64,000 nucleotides of DNA from assembly GCA_023014335.1 (NCBI GenBank), contig JAECYW010000009.1, positions 2,790,001 to 2,854,000 on the forward strand. Reading direction: 5' to 3'. A model generated the notes under the pieces. The model did no database searches, had not been told where the DNA came from, and worked only from the letters and a program-made list of their open reading frames with translations. Position 1 is the stretch's first letter. Every line of letters starts with the position of its first letter. A program made the translations under genes and the position numbers. The DNA is from Galerina marginata (lineage: Eukaryota; Basidiomycota; Agaricomycetes; Agaricales; Galerinaceae). Positions 23,789 through 36,100 of this stretch are shown here, piece by piece.

Positions 23789-25902
23789 GGAGGCGTTGAT
23801 GGACAGGGGAACACAGTATGGGACACGGACAGAAGGATCGGCCTTCAAACAAGGATAAAATTGGGAGCATTGTGGGCGTATTAGAGGCCAGCCGTTCAGT
23901 TGCATTCGGTGGCGATATTTACGCAGGCCCTATAAGGCCACTTCTTTTGGAGGGGCAAAGAACCCACAAAGAATTGATGAAGGGCTCCATTCTGTACCAT
24001 TCTAAAGGCCAGATGCATGATGCATTATGTCCGACAGACAGCATCCGGTGTAAAGCCAGCTTCATTTTGGTGGTCGAGTCTCCTTTATGGGTTATCCACG
24101 TCACATTTTATATTATTTGTTGTTTTGCAAACAGGCCGCTGGAGGCGCGGAGTTAAACTGAATGGGCGAGTGGGATATCACTCCAGCTTTAACAACTACT
24201 TTGCCACCAGGGTTTCATTTTCTGATGGAAACATTTTGCGTAAGTACTAAGTATAGGCTCGAGCTAACCACAAAAGTTAGAAGCCTCACCAATCGCATTG
24301 ATATCCGTTCGATAAACGGCCAACTTCCTATCTTCTGTTCATCATTCCATAGATCGCCTTCGATTAACACGCCCATCACCTGCACCAGTTCTTCAGGCCT
24401 GACCCGCATATCGAGCATGCAGAACGGGGATGATAACGCGGGACGTCGAAGGAGCTCCAAAGAGCAGGTGATGGTTGATAGTTGCGAACCTAACCAAGAC
24501 CAGCAAGATCCTTGGGAAATGTGACGGAATACGGGAGAGCAGGCAATAACTGAACGAGGATAATAATTTGCACGTCTGCACTCCAAGGCTGTAGGTGGAC
24601 CTTACGGATTCGTCCGAATGAATTGACTTGGGAAATCATCAGGGTGATAACAAGCCTTGGATGTGCAGTTATTAGGTTGGCCAACACGCTTAATCAGAAC
24701 CTGAGCAGATATTGTACGGCAGTCCGCCAATATTCCAGTGCATCGACGACACAGACGACGCTCTTCTCATTGAAGGGTATCCAATCAGATAACCCGTGGG
24801 TATTCTCCTGAAGTTCTGTAGCCGGAACCCGTGGACCGTCGACTACACTTCGCATTTCAAGTTGAAGCCTGCGACGATGCAAAGGTTACACGATAGGCTC
24901 AACGCCGAAGGATATAGGAAGAACTATCTTTATCATGCTGTTTTTGGAAACCGAGACCTGCCGAAGCCATTCAAAAATAAGGAGGTCGGGGGCAAGTGCT
25001 GCAGGATGAATTTCGAGGAGCAATGTGTGGACTTTGAACAGTGGCCATCGTTTGGGAAGTTTACGCGCTTCTGGAGAAATATGAAGAGGGTTCCGAATAC
25101 GTGTCGCGTTGGAAAATAGAGGTCGATAAGGAGGTGATCAAGGTTGCACTCGAATAGTGAATGATCCATCCCCAGAACCTTCAAGTGGAAAGGAAAGATT
25201 TCCCAGTTCTTTGTGGGTTAAATCCCTCAGTTTATGTAGATGGGTGTTCTCTGGGAGACTGTCGTCGTAGAAGCCGTCCGGAAGCGAGCGAATTTCGTCG
25301 TGGCTAACCTGGTGCAAATTTTGAAGATGGTCTACTATGTCCAATGAATAACTCGGTGTCGAGTTACTGGAGAGAGGTTCGGTCGAGTTCTTATTCTCGG
25401 GCATTGGTTGGGTGCTCACCAGGCTTAACCTAAAGGTCGGTAGAGCACGTAGTCTGCCAGGCTCTCGAATGTTGGCCCTGCATTGCTCAGCACTGTGGCT
25501 AAAGTGCCCGTCGCCCGTCGTTTGCCATTGATCCCAAGTCCTCAACAGAACACTTGATTTAGAACAGGCTTTCTTTGCCATAACAGACGTCTGAAATGTC
25601 CGGTTCCAGGTCGAGCTTGACTGCTTTTCCAAGCAACTGGATTTGACCGACGAGAGGTGGAGCAATATTGATTGATAGGGCAGGCAGCATTGATCTTCAT
25701 TTTTGCGAATCGTGTGGCTACCTTGTACAGAAGGACATCTTCATCGAGTAGGACTGAGTTCGCCTGGTAGACCGTCGACGCGTATTTTGGGTCGGAGAGG
25801 TGCTGCCTGCCAGTTCAGGACGGATCGAGACGAATAGTCATCAAGTTAGGCAGCATAAACGAGAGTCGCATGCGCACTTCGAGGTCAAAAAAATCGATCA
25901 GG
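23789..25902. repeat. segmental duplication, left copy (2.1 kb)
   Basis: Direct copy of the block at 33183-36985. Matching stretches include GGCGTTGATGGACAGGGG near 23793, TGGGCGAGTGGGATATCA near 24163, the sequence encoding NLHQV[S/G]HDE near 25310, and AAATCGATCAG near 25891 at the right end. This copy is 1.7 kb shorter, lacking at least two internal blocks. The left boundary lies about 80 bp upstream of the DUR3 ATG. Confidence 0.8.
24215..25902 (-). pseudogene. decayed TPR/DUF4470 gene copy
   Basis: This is a truncated paralogue of the intact gene at 33773-37077. Recognisable remnants are the region before the DUF4470 domain (NLHQVSHDE, DDSLPENTHLHKLRDLT, GNLSFPLEGSGDG; 25138-25350), part of the linker (LLRTWDQWQTTGDGH) and the C-terminal VRPEELVQVMG...LIEGD (about 24340-24420). 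It lacks the segment equivalent to about 34300-34960, the one equivalent to about 35050-35615, and part of the TPR region (residues corresponding to SNLSAVLYEQG and following). In-frame stops and frame changes separate the remnants. No functional product is expected. Confidence 0.75.
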
Positions 25903-28900
25903 TGAGCGTGACTTTCCGGTCTTTCTGAGGCTTTCTCCTTCCCTCTTCGCGCTCATTCATGCAAATCGCGTCGACGATGCACCATTCTTGGCTTTTCTTG
26001 ACCTGGTCTCTATAAATTTGCATTCAGAATGTCTTTTCCAACCATTTGCCAGCATTTTTCCTAGAAGGAACCGACTTGAAGGTTCATGAAACCGCAATCT
26101 AGTAAGGAACTTACTTTCGTTAGAGCCTGTGGGCTTTTGGACTGACTGCTTCCCTCGGTAGGCTTGGTTTCCCTACCGACAAATACCATATAGTCCCTGT
26201 GCAAAGGTCTTCTTCTCTATAGAAACCAACGTCACTCACACCGAGATATTGAATATCCAACATCGAACTCCAGTAACCGATCTTACCCCTGTCGACGCCA
26301 ACAATACTCCTTTCCTATACGTGTCTTCATCCCCACAGCCATAACTTGCACCAGACTTGCAAATCCCAATGGACAGATGGATAGACCACTCGAGCCGATA
26401 GGACAACTGTAACTCACCTTTGAAGATCTTTCTTTCACACCTGCCCCTCCGGCATTGCCATTCCAACACCCGCCCATAGAGCACAATTTCCAAACATCTT
26501 CCAAGTTCCAATCCATCCAGGACAGCTACAGTGGTCGTCCAAAACGGCATTGTTGTCTCAAGTCATTGCTGTCGAGCACACTTTGGCTGGTCGATACTTA
26601 CCTACTCTAATAGAGCCTGTCGACCTGCTTCGACCCGAATTACACGAAAGATCACTTTCCGGACGAGTGGCATTCTTGCTATATATGCCACCTTCCGCTT
26701 GTGCGCATGGATCAAGGCCATATCCCGTAGAACCATAAGCGTATTAGGCATTTCCCTCCATATTTCAACGGTGGCCGTTTCAAAATTCAAGATCTCGCTC
26801 TGGGCTTGCCCTGTCAATCATAATGGCCAGGACCAAAAGCCTAAACCTGACAAAATGAAGACCCGACTCACCTATATGCTGCCCTGATGCCTACGATGCT
26901 GATGCGAAGGCGTAACTCCAGAAAGACGAACCTCCTAAGTCGTCCTAGAGGAGCGGTCGTGGACTCCCTCGATATCAATACAAGACTTGGTTGTACTTGT
27001 TACAGGTATGGCGCCCATCACCATCGAGAGTTTACTTGACTTATCGCCAATAACAATGTGGGCTTTGTTTTCAGAAGAATGTCCAGCCCTCATCACCCAA
27101 GACATAGCCAATGCGGCCACAGAAAGTCATGAGAAAGCAGCACCCACTGGCATGACCGCGGCGTCGCAAGCATAGCTATGGTATTCGGCGACGGAGGCAT
27201 CGAACACTCCCTCTGTATAGGACTCGATGGACTGTTACTTCGAGACTGGAGCCAAAAAGGATTATCGAGGTCGGAACCTCGAAGAAATTCCTGCATATGA
27301 TATTCAGTTATTGTGTGTTATCCTTCACCGTCACACCGATAGCCCCCCATCACACGCTGTTGATTCTTACCTTCACTGTCCATCGCGCAATCACCCGTCA
27401 TGCCCATTTCTCCTTAATCCTCGCTCCTACGGAAGTCTAGCCCTTCGAGTTCGTTTTGACCTCATCGATCTTTCATGGTGGATGTCGTCCAAGTCATGGG
27501 AACTGTACGGCGTTATACGTCAAGGATGGAAACCCAGGATGTGCAAGCTTCTTCACAGTCCCTTGCTAGACCTTTGGGACATGTCGGTTTTCAGCAAGGA
27601 TGGGACATATTTTTAAAGTCTGGAAAAGGCCCCAGTTCTATTATAGTCGAAGAACGGTCAGCAACGACAGAGCAGCCTGTCGACTTGCTGTACGATGCGC
27701 GAACTCCAGTGTTATAAAGGGTCTATTCGATCTATACCAGCTGAAGGAACCATCTTCGACAACCGACCTGTCAAGACCTAATCATAATATACCCATACCT
27801 GTACCTCCGCCCGATCCGGTCTTGTCATCGTCCACCGTTGCGCGCCCTCATTCATCTTCCATATTGCTATGTTCTGCTTCGCTGGCATTCCTCTGGACAA
27901 TATGTGGCCACTTGGACGAATATCGTTCACATTATTCATTCTCATCCCGTCAGCCTAGGTCTCAGCCTTCTGGCCCACCAAAAAAGGTGTATTTTGTTTG
28001 TCGTCGGCTAGACACGTGTCAGACTGCAGTGGTCCCTGTCATGTCTTGTCCAAGAAGGGATCGCACAATGTCCTGGCCATCAGTGGGTTGATTGATTTTG
28101 GGAAGCTTGGTCTGTAGATTCCGCTGGCGGTAAAGGTGCTGTATCGAACATTGAATCACCGCTTCCACTTGGGTTGGACCTGTACCTGTACCCACCACGG
28201 AGAGGATCCTGCACCGCCGCCCGAGGATGCCCGCCCTTTCTTCCTCTCGACGGAGCCATCGACTCCGAACATCAGTAGCCATCTACTCTCTGTATTGCCA
28301 GTTTACCCCAAACCTAATAAGCTGTAAGCTGGGTAGGTACTACCTGGTCCTTCCTGGGGGGTGCATACGACGCAAACGGAAGGAGCTGCGCGCAGTGAAG
28401 GTGGAATTTGGATCGCATCAATCACCGAATAGGGCATTCGGGACATATACCCAAACTCTGTGTACTTATGTGGCTGGTGCTCTTGTCCGTGAGTTCAAAG
28501 GTTGATCGATAAGATGAAAATTTTCTCATGTTCGAACCCCTTATAGGTTCAAATTCCTTTTCTGAAGAAGAATGGACTCCTAAATTGCGAAATGGGGATG
28601 AATTCAACTCCGAACATACAAGTCCTTGGATCTCCTGAACGGCTTATCCAGCCGGCTAATTTTGATTTGGCCAAATTGGAATGTCTGATGCGCTTGCTCA
28701 TAGCCTGACTCATTCGCGGTTCTTGAATTCCCTAAAAGGGTCAAATGGGCTGCAACAATGGACAAAAATACAACAAGAAGCGTTCGAACATTTTCTACTG
28801 CCACCGATGAGAATTTGCATGTTTTACAACTCCGTTTGACGGACACAAATTCGAACGGCGACGTTTAGCGCCTCTGTTTCCTTCTATAGAATCCCAAAAA

Positions 28901-29228
28901 TTGCCGTTGGACCCACAAAGTTTGTGGCAGTTGAAATGTCTTTACCATGCTTTCTGACTTTCTTCTCAGTACATTACTTACTTCGCCTCAATTCAAGTTT
29001 TTCCTGTCACCCAACCACCTCTGTATAACCGTCAATACAGGGGATTTTCTTTCGACTTAACTACAAGAAATGCGTGGCAGTGGAAGCAATGTTTCTGCTG
29101 AGATATCGACTAAACTAGCGACGCAAGATGAGAATGAATCAGGAGACGTATAGAATGGCAATCATGCTAAGCACGAGCGATGAAGGTTGTACCAACAGAT
29201 CAATGATGTCGCAAGAAAAGGAGAACTA
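25903..29228. other. 3.3-kb stretch without a supportable gene
   Basis: There are many open frames of 60-160 codons on both strands (for example 26531-26887 and 27600-28091 plus, 26236-26550 minus), but none has a recognisable domain, and I could not chain them with consistent splice sites. 27780-28290 is Pro/Ser-rich in translation on the plus strand. The region could hold a decayed gene or transposon relic. I see no clear inverted or long direct repeats. Confidence 0.4.
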
Positions 29229-30426
29229 CTAGATCATCTTGGGGTCTCGTCCTTGTCCGCTGCTGCCCTCACCGCCCCGCCTGAGAGCTTCTAGTTCTGC
29301 TTTCATTTTCAAATTTTCTCGACGCGTCTGTTCCAGCTCCTTGGCGAGCCGAGCTTCTCGCTCTTCGACTTTCTCAAGATCTTCCTTGAGCTGAATAACA
29401 CCTCCCGGTCCGTTCATATATTCTTCTTGGATCTGTGAACGAACCTGAGAAATGAAACCAAAAAAGCCAAGCGAATCTTACCCATTTATCGTCTTCAGCG
29501 ATATCTTTCTTAGCCGCTGCAACGAGGGTCGCAATTTCTGTTGGGTTATCCACGTTGACAGGCCCCAGGAACGGCAAACGGGCGAGTTTACCGGCGCGTG
29601 ACGAGGCCTGTGTCTTCTGGATTCTTTCAGGGTCATACATTTCAACGCTAACGCCAACAATTGTTCGCGCTAACCAATAGCATTGTTGAACGAGTATTAA
29701 GTAGCCGTCAGATGACTCAACAATTGCTCCAACGACGAGAGCAAAGTCGCGGAGGAGGAATGGACGTCCAAATTTTGAGTAAGTCGCCATGAGCTCGGGG
29801 TTGTCATTCGAGCCTGAACTGCTTTGTCCGTTTGGATGGCGTGAATTGACCAGAGTATCTTCGGGTACAACCCCATCTTCCGATGACGACGACTTCTTCG
29901 ATGCATTGAGCAAATCTCTTTTTCTAGGAAGACTCGCCTGCTCTGCAGTCACAGCTTTAGCAACTGCATCACGTTCGTTGTCGGAAAGTCTCTAAGATGG
30001 GCGTGATCAAACCAGAATGACAATTTGAGACGTGGCAATTTGAGACGGAATTCGTACCTTGTAAACCTCGTCTTCCACAATGACCCTACTTTTGCGACTT
30101 TCAATCTGCTCTGCCGTCGCCCTTCGATCAAACCGCAAGTACAAATCTACTCCCAGAGACTCGGAGTGGACTGTGATGACGAGATACTCGTGCTCTAGAC
30201 CATTCGTGTTCTTGAACCACTGCATCTTGGTGACCTCCCAGTCGCCAGAACTGGGAAGGTGTTTCATGGTCCCCGCCCAATGGGCAATATCCAAAGGTTT
30301 GGAATCACGACCTCCCGACTCGAATCGTGGGACCATTTTGTGGGGGCATTCTTCGACCGGGTCCTTTGGCATGAAGACGCGGAGTATTCGGACGGAAAAG
30401 GAGAGAATTGGTGCAATGACATTCAT
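29229..30426 (-). CDS. unknown protein with C-terminal coiled coil
   Basis: Three exons, 30426-30058, 29991-29482, 29444-29229; 1095 nt, 364 aa. Introns are 66 and 37 nt; the second (GTAAGA...TCTCAG) is unusually short but keeps phase. The N-terminal 120 residues contain HWAGTMKHLPSSGDWEV and a basic/acidic stretch. The middle has a Ser-rich linker followed by FGRPFLLRDFALVVGAIVES and LILVQQCYWLARTIVGVSVE, which may be amphipathic or membrane-associated. The last 60 residues (LEKVEEREARLAKELEQTRR) form a strong coiled coil. I do not recognise a family. The start at ATG 30426 gives a hydrophobic leader; Met19 (MPKDPVEECPHK) is an equally plausible start. Confidence 0.6.
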
Positions 30427-31527
30427 TATCGGATTCCAGATATTTGTACCGTCCCTACTTGCTATCGCCAGAGGTGATTTTGTGGTTGTGAGTCTATTGA
30501 CTGCAGGCCTCGTGCCCGCGAGGTCTTTGTGGGCAAAATCAGAGGCAGGTTAAAGTAAGGTTTTGAGATGAATTCAACAACAGGAGTGGAAACTGTGGCC
30601 CCAGGCTATTTCAAGTTGAGTGACTGGGTGAAGACCGCCTTTCAGCTGTTTGGAATGGTGCACATAAGATTCGTCCAAGTCTGCCGTAAGTAGTAAGTAA
30701 AACTTCAAGATTCAGGGCCCTGAAGATAGATATATATTTCAGGCGGCTAATCACGGACAGCGGTTTATTTAACTTAGCAATACCAATTCCACAAAGTCAC
30801 AGAAGCACCCGAGCACTTGTCAAGACCGCGGACTTTGAATCTATATCCCCATTTGCTCACTCAGACTCTCGCGGGCTTTTAAATTTCCCAACGTTTGATG
30901 TGGGTGGCTACAAAGATCTTGGTATGGACATCAGCTTATCTCCCAGGTATTATTTAAACATGGAATGGGAGTATTGAACCCACAAATGGACAGACTTCAC
31001 GAAAATGCTGATAACTTGTATACTTTTTTTTGTGAAAGTTCTCGGGGATATTAATATTTTGCGAAAACGGAAACGGTAGACCGGTGCAATCGAAACCAGG
31101 TATTTTGGAACCCATCACTTTTATCTGCCGCATCCGAGCCATGCTGGCAGCATGTGGTCGCAAAAAATACGTAACGACCTGAAACCTGAGTACTGAGTAC
31201 CAAGATAGTAAATTGGGCAACTGGAAATGAATGAGTGAGACAGATAGTTAGTTGAGTTGTAGTTGAGTTGAAATGAAAGATATGATGACCCAAACAAGTT
31301 CATAAAGTCGTAAAGATTAAAAGGTATACTTAAGGAGATGCCGGCGTCGTCGCGTCGAATGAGTTATTTGCCTTGCGTACGACTATCTCAGTTTGGACGG
31401 TGGTCGAATAGGCCGGGGAGACCGGCAGATCTTCCACCATAGTAGCTCAATCCCACCTTAGCATTTGGATTTAGTATACACCGCGTGGACAGCTCAATCA
31501 AGCAACCAACTACACGCAAATGTTAGA

Positions 31528-31915
31528 CAAGAGGTGTCAGATCCGCGATCCTGGCCATTGTTTACACGGTCCTTATATGGGAATTTGGCCCGATAGGGAC
31601 ATGCCTTCTCCTATAAGATCAAAACGGCATGATTTCGGCATTTTATTGGGTGGCTCTCACTGCTTCATCCAGACCGTCGTCCATATTATTAACGCATGCA
31701 ATTATCTCAGAACATGGTCGAATAACACTTCATAACAAATTTCTTGGTCTAAATGTAAGTAGCCTCCTGAAATGCAGATTATAATATATCCCATCGAAGT
31801 CGACGTTGACGGCCGCGGAGTTCGTTTGAACTTCAAGTTGATGGGACTACATACCATGCCGTCCGAATGCCGCTCCTCGGACTACATGGGGCTGCAATTA
31901 ATCTGACACCTCTTG
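31528..31915. repeat. 388-bp element bounded by a perfect 15-bp inverted repeat
   Basis: CAAGAGGTGTCAGAT at 31528-31542 has its exact reverse complement at 31901-31915. No flanking target duplication is evident. Alternatively the inner TGTCAGAT...ATCTGACA (31535-31908) has the TG...CA form of a solo LTR, but the flanks are inverted rather than direct, which argues against that. There is no coding frame inside. Confidence 0.4.
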
Positions 31916-32049
31916 CCAGGCTCTTGGTGTCGCAGTTTGCGCAGCCTGTCGGATAAAGTTGCTTGACACGTTTCAATTGAACGTTCAACACCAAGGGACA
32001 ATGACCTGTTTACTCCATGGACCCTAGCCCTGGTCTACGTGCATAGCCC

Positions 32050-32290
32050 GAAATGGGGACTTTGTCCGGATGATTTTTGGATCAGCCTTGCAACCAAAAC
32101 TCGCCAAAATCATCCAGATACTCTCAATTTTTGCGCTTCCAGCCTGCAAAAACCAAAAGTTCGCCTGCAAATCGTCTTTGGGTTCAGCCTTGCATCGAAG
32201 TACAGAAAAATCAATTGTTCTCGACATCGATGGCCAGCCTTTGGAGTCCAAAAAAAAATTCTGGTCCGCACTTGGATCTGGCTATTCAAG
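32050..32290. repeat. internally repetitive patch with hairpin
   Basis: GGATGATTTTTGG near 32069 pairs with CCAAAATCATCC near 32105 (one-base bulge). TTTGG[A/GT]TCAGCCTTGCA occurs twice in direct orientation, near 32076 and 32177. The minus-strand translation repeats a CKA[E/D]PK motif. It is probably a fragment of a dispersed repeat. Confidence 0.4.
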
Positions 32291-33182
32291 CATTCTTGTC
32301 CGGATTGACATCAGGCCTTGCTGTAGACAAATGTCCTTCTCTTTATCGTCACGACAGATGCAATGAACAACGCGTGCCTGCAAGGCGTCCACTGGCTTGT
32401 CGATCAGATAACACATGTTGCAATTGGCTTCTTTGTGAGTACTTATCGCTCTGGGTGCTCTGGGATTGTGCTTGGTAGTTGGCTTATCTCCCATCTATCA
32501 TATTACGAGACCTATTCATACGACCGGTCTCCACTAACGATTGTGTTGACGGCAAACTTCATTCCGTGATGAAAGGGATGTCCCCGATCCGCTGTCGCAA
32601 CGGTTCTACTGTTTACCCCGTCGCAACAACATCCACAAGCCGTCAGTACTCAATGTTCAGCGCGTTATTTGACGGAATGCCTTCGTCTCCTCCCTGCTAC
32701 CACCCTGCATCCCCATGCTAACCAGTCCAACTGGGTGTCTGTGCTAACGTCTCCTTGAACGAATGTGATATTCTCGTTCGAGGCTCTTCGTTACGTTAAC
32801 TGACCTTTCAATGCCTCATGTTTGCCTTTTCGGATACCTGGCGCCAACAACTTGGGGCGGGAATAAGTTGCCTAGATCAGCCTAGATCTCGTTGTAGATG
32901 GAGTCACATTTACTGTGTCGCTTTTTTCTTTCTTTTTGCTTCATTTCGACTTAACTCTCGGTCTACATGAACGCCCACAAAACCAAGTGCCTTATCATTG
33001 ACGTGTCTATCTTTACCTTTTAGCTATTCAACGTTCCATGTTAAACCTCCTTCATCCTCGTCTAAGAGGAGCGTAAATTGTGTAATGTTGGTGTCTTTAA
33101 TATCTATATTACATCCTCACCTTACTCACAGTCTCCAAGCATTTTATTGCTTGAAGCGCCCTTCCAACGGTACCGGCAACAT

Positions 33183-36100
33183 GGAGACGCTGATGGACAG
33201 GGGCACAGAATATAGGACACAGGCAGAAGGATCGGGCTGCGAACAAGAATAAAATTGGAGGCACTGTGCGCGTATTAGAGGCAAGGCATTCATTTTCGGT
33301 GTCGATATTTTATGCACGCTCCTATAAGGCACCTTCTTTTGGAAGGACAACGAACGAAGAGTTGAAGAAGGGCTCTATTTTGCGCCGCTTCATAGGCCGT
33401 GATGCACGACGCACGATGTATTACGTCCAATAGATGCACCGAGTTCAAAGACAAAATTTATATTGTTGGTCGATTCTCCTTCATGGGCGGCGGAGGAGTC
33501 TTGACGGGGTTATGCGTCGGGTGTATCTATAGTCTACTCGGAGGGTTTCGCTATGGGTCCATACGCATTCGCCAAAGACTGCTTGGAGGTTGTCGACAAT
33601 CACAAAGAAAGAAGAAATATAAACGCAACAATACAAAACTTGAATCAGAACCACCCAGGTTAGCCACGTCACTTTTACATTATGTGATTATTGCAAGAGG
33701 GTCTTTGGAGTTCACTTCAATGGGCGAGTGGGATATCATTCCAGCTCCGACCACCGGTTCGCTGGCAGAGGTTCATTCACTGATCGGAAAATTATTGCGT
33801 AAGTATAGAGCAGAGCTCCACATACAAGTTGGAAGACCCTCACCAACCGCTTTGATATCCGTTCGATAAACGGCCAACTTCCAACCTTCACTTCTCATCT
33901 TTGTATACCGAGCCTTGCTCATCTTCCAAGAAACCTGACCCGTCCGAATATTGATACCCTCGACAGTTTGCATAAACTGCACCTGCACGTGCTTCCACTT
34001 ATGATTACCTTCGATCAACATGTCCATTCCCTGCACCAGTTCTTCAGGCTCGACGCGCACATCGGGTTTGTAGAACATCAAACCCGCGGTTTTGCAGAAC
34101 GGGGATGATATAGGATGCCACATGAAATACCTAGGATCTTCACACAGGTCCAAAAAGCGGGTTGTTGCTTTATAGGTGCGAACATCACCTAGACTCGCAA
34201 AATCCTTGGGTAATGTAACGGAATACGGGAGAGCAGGCAATGACTGAGCGAGGATAAGTTCCACGTCCGCACTCCAGGCCTGTAGGTGAACCTTACGGGG
34301 TGCTTTCTTGCGGTTGAAAAATTCCGCGGGCGGAACAGGAAGCACGCCGTCATAAGGGTTCATATCGGTGACGAGACTGTCAGAGACGATCATCTGGACA
34401 AAATCCCCGAGCCAATGGGAGGGATATCCAACCCAGTGGAGGTGATTAAGAACATGGAAAAAACTAACGACATTATAAGGCAGGTCTACCCTATATGGTG
34501 GTGGAGCAGGAGTGCTCGGGCACAAGGCGCACAAAAGGAGATGGGAAAGCCACCGATTAACTTCCGCTTTCGATGCGAGACGTTCCGCGCTTAGAGGGAG
34601 TGATACAGTTTCCAAGTGTATATCATCGAACGCCGAGCCGTGGACACAGATGAGCTCACAACCAAGGAAGCGCGGAAGGTCTCGGGGTAGAAGAAGTGTA
34701 TAGCTAGAGAGGCTATCAGTCGAATTTCTGATGAAATAAATAAGTTTGACTCGCTTGTAGCAATAGGCAGCAATGTCGTCGAAAACCCCTGTGTTCAACA
34801 GACAGTTGGAGGAGAAAAGACCATTTGAAGTGGGATGTAAGTGCGGGAGAAGATGTACCGCGGTACTGATAATGCCGTTGGTGTAATCACTGCAAACCAT
34901 GAGAAAGCTGCACGACAATAGGGAAGTAATAGACATACGGGACATTACTCAGCCACATCCGAATAAACTGACTTGGGAAGTCATCAGGGCGACGGCCAAG
35001 CTCTCCAGAGACAAGCCTCGGAATCACAGTAATTACGTCGGCCAACACAACTTCGATCTTGGGCTTTAGTGCCTGCATAGAACCAGTTACCAGATCAAAG
35101 AATGTCGACATGATGCCAAAAGCGGTTTTTCCATAAATCCTTCTCATTCGAGCGCCGAACCGAAAATTCACGGAATTGACGCTCGCCAAGGTCCTTTGAG
35201 GGAACAAAGGAACGATAGGGTAGCCGAGATTCTTTGAAAAGTTGGGGTTTTCAGTGGAATGTTTATCCTAAAGAATAGAGACGTAAGTTTGCATACTCTT
35301 AGGCAGAGGGCATGTAGTGCCGAATGAGCGAGATTACATACAAAGAAGGTTGGATTAGGATGCCAACTTTGTTCGATTTCTTGTGATGCAGCAGCTCGGG
35401 CAGCAGGTGTGAAGTTTCTGTTAGAGTCCACCAATCTATAAAGAGCGGGATGTCGCAAGAGCAACGGCTTTGGCGGTAATAGGATTTTTACAGCATCATA
35501 GACAGCATGTTCCATATTCGGGTCGTCGAAGGTTACACTGTAAGTGCCGCTATTGGCTGCAAACTGCATTCCGGCATATAATTCGTCTCCATTGCCGATC
35601 GACCGCTGGTTCTCGTGCAGCTTGATCAGAATCTGAGTAGATTTTGGCAAGGCAGTCGACCAATATTCCAGCACCTCTATGACCCTGGGTACACTCTTTT
35701 CGTTGAGGTGTATCCAATCAGACAGCCTGTGGGTTTTGTTCCGAAGGTCTGTGGCCAGAACCCGTGCACTGTTGACGATACTTTAAAATTTCAAGTTAGA
35801 ACACGCAGCAACATAAAGGAAACACGACAAGCTTACATTTTGTGACAGTACTCTGGCATCACCACTGAAAGATAAAGGAAGAAGAGAGTCGCCTTGAGCT
35901 CCAACCTCTTTATGCTATTCTCGGAAATGGTGATTTGCCAAAGCAATTCGAAAATAAGGACAACCCGTGCAAGTGCCGCAGGATGAACGTCGACAAGCAA
36001 CATATGAACTTTCAACTGTGCCTGTCGTTTGGGAAGTTCGTGCGCTTCTTGAGAAAGATGAAGGAGGGTTCCGAATACGTGTCGCGCTAGAAAAGAGAGG

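Larger units (their letters stand above)
30427..33182. other. 2.7-kb gene-poor stretch with repeat-like patches
   Basis: No gene could be supported. It holds a 15-bp inverted-repeat pair spanning 388 bp (31528-31915) and a patch with a hairpin and internal direct repeats (32050-32290), listed separately. 32039-32478 is open in all three plus frames at once, which suggests composition rather than coding. 32500-33180 shows nothing recognisable. Confidence 0.45.

Noticed and set aside
25903..29228. A gene assembled from minus-strand frames at 26236-27296
   Set aside because: I could not connect the pieces with phase-consistent splice sites or recognise any domain.
31535..31908. Solo LTR (TGTCAGAT...ATCTGACA)
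   Set aside because: Flanking 5-mers are inverted complements (AG AGG / CCTCT), not direct duplications, so the LTR reading is not supported.
32039..32478. Overlapping plus-strand frames of 75-133 codons as genes
   Set aside because: All three frames are open, they contain repeat motifs, and none resembles a protein; treated as repeat-derived.
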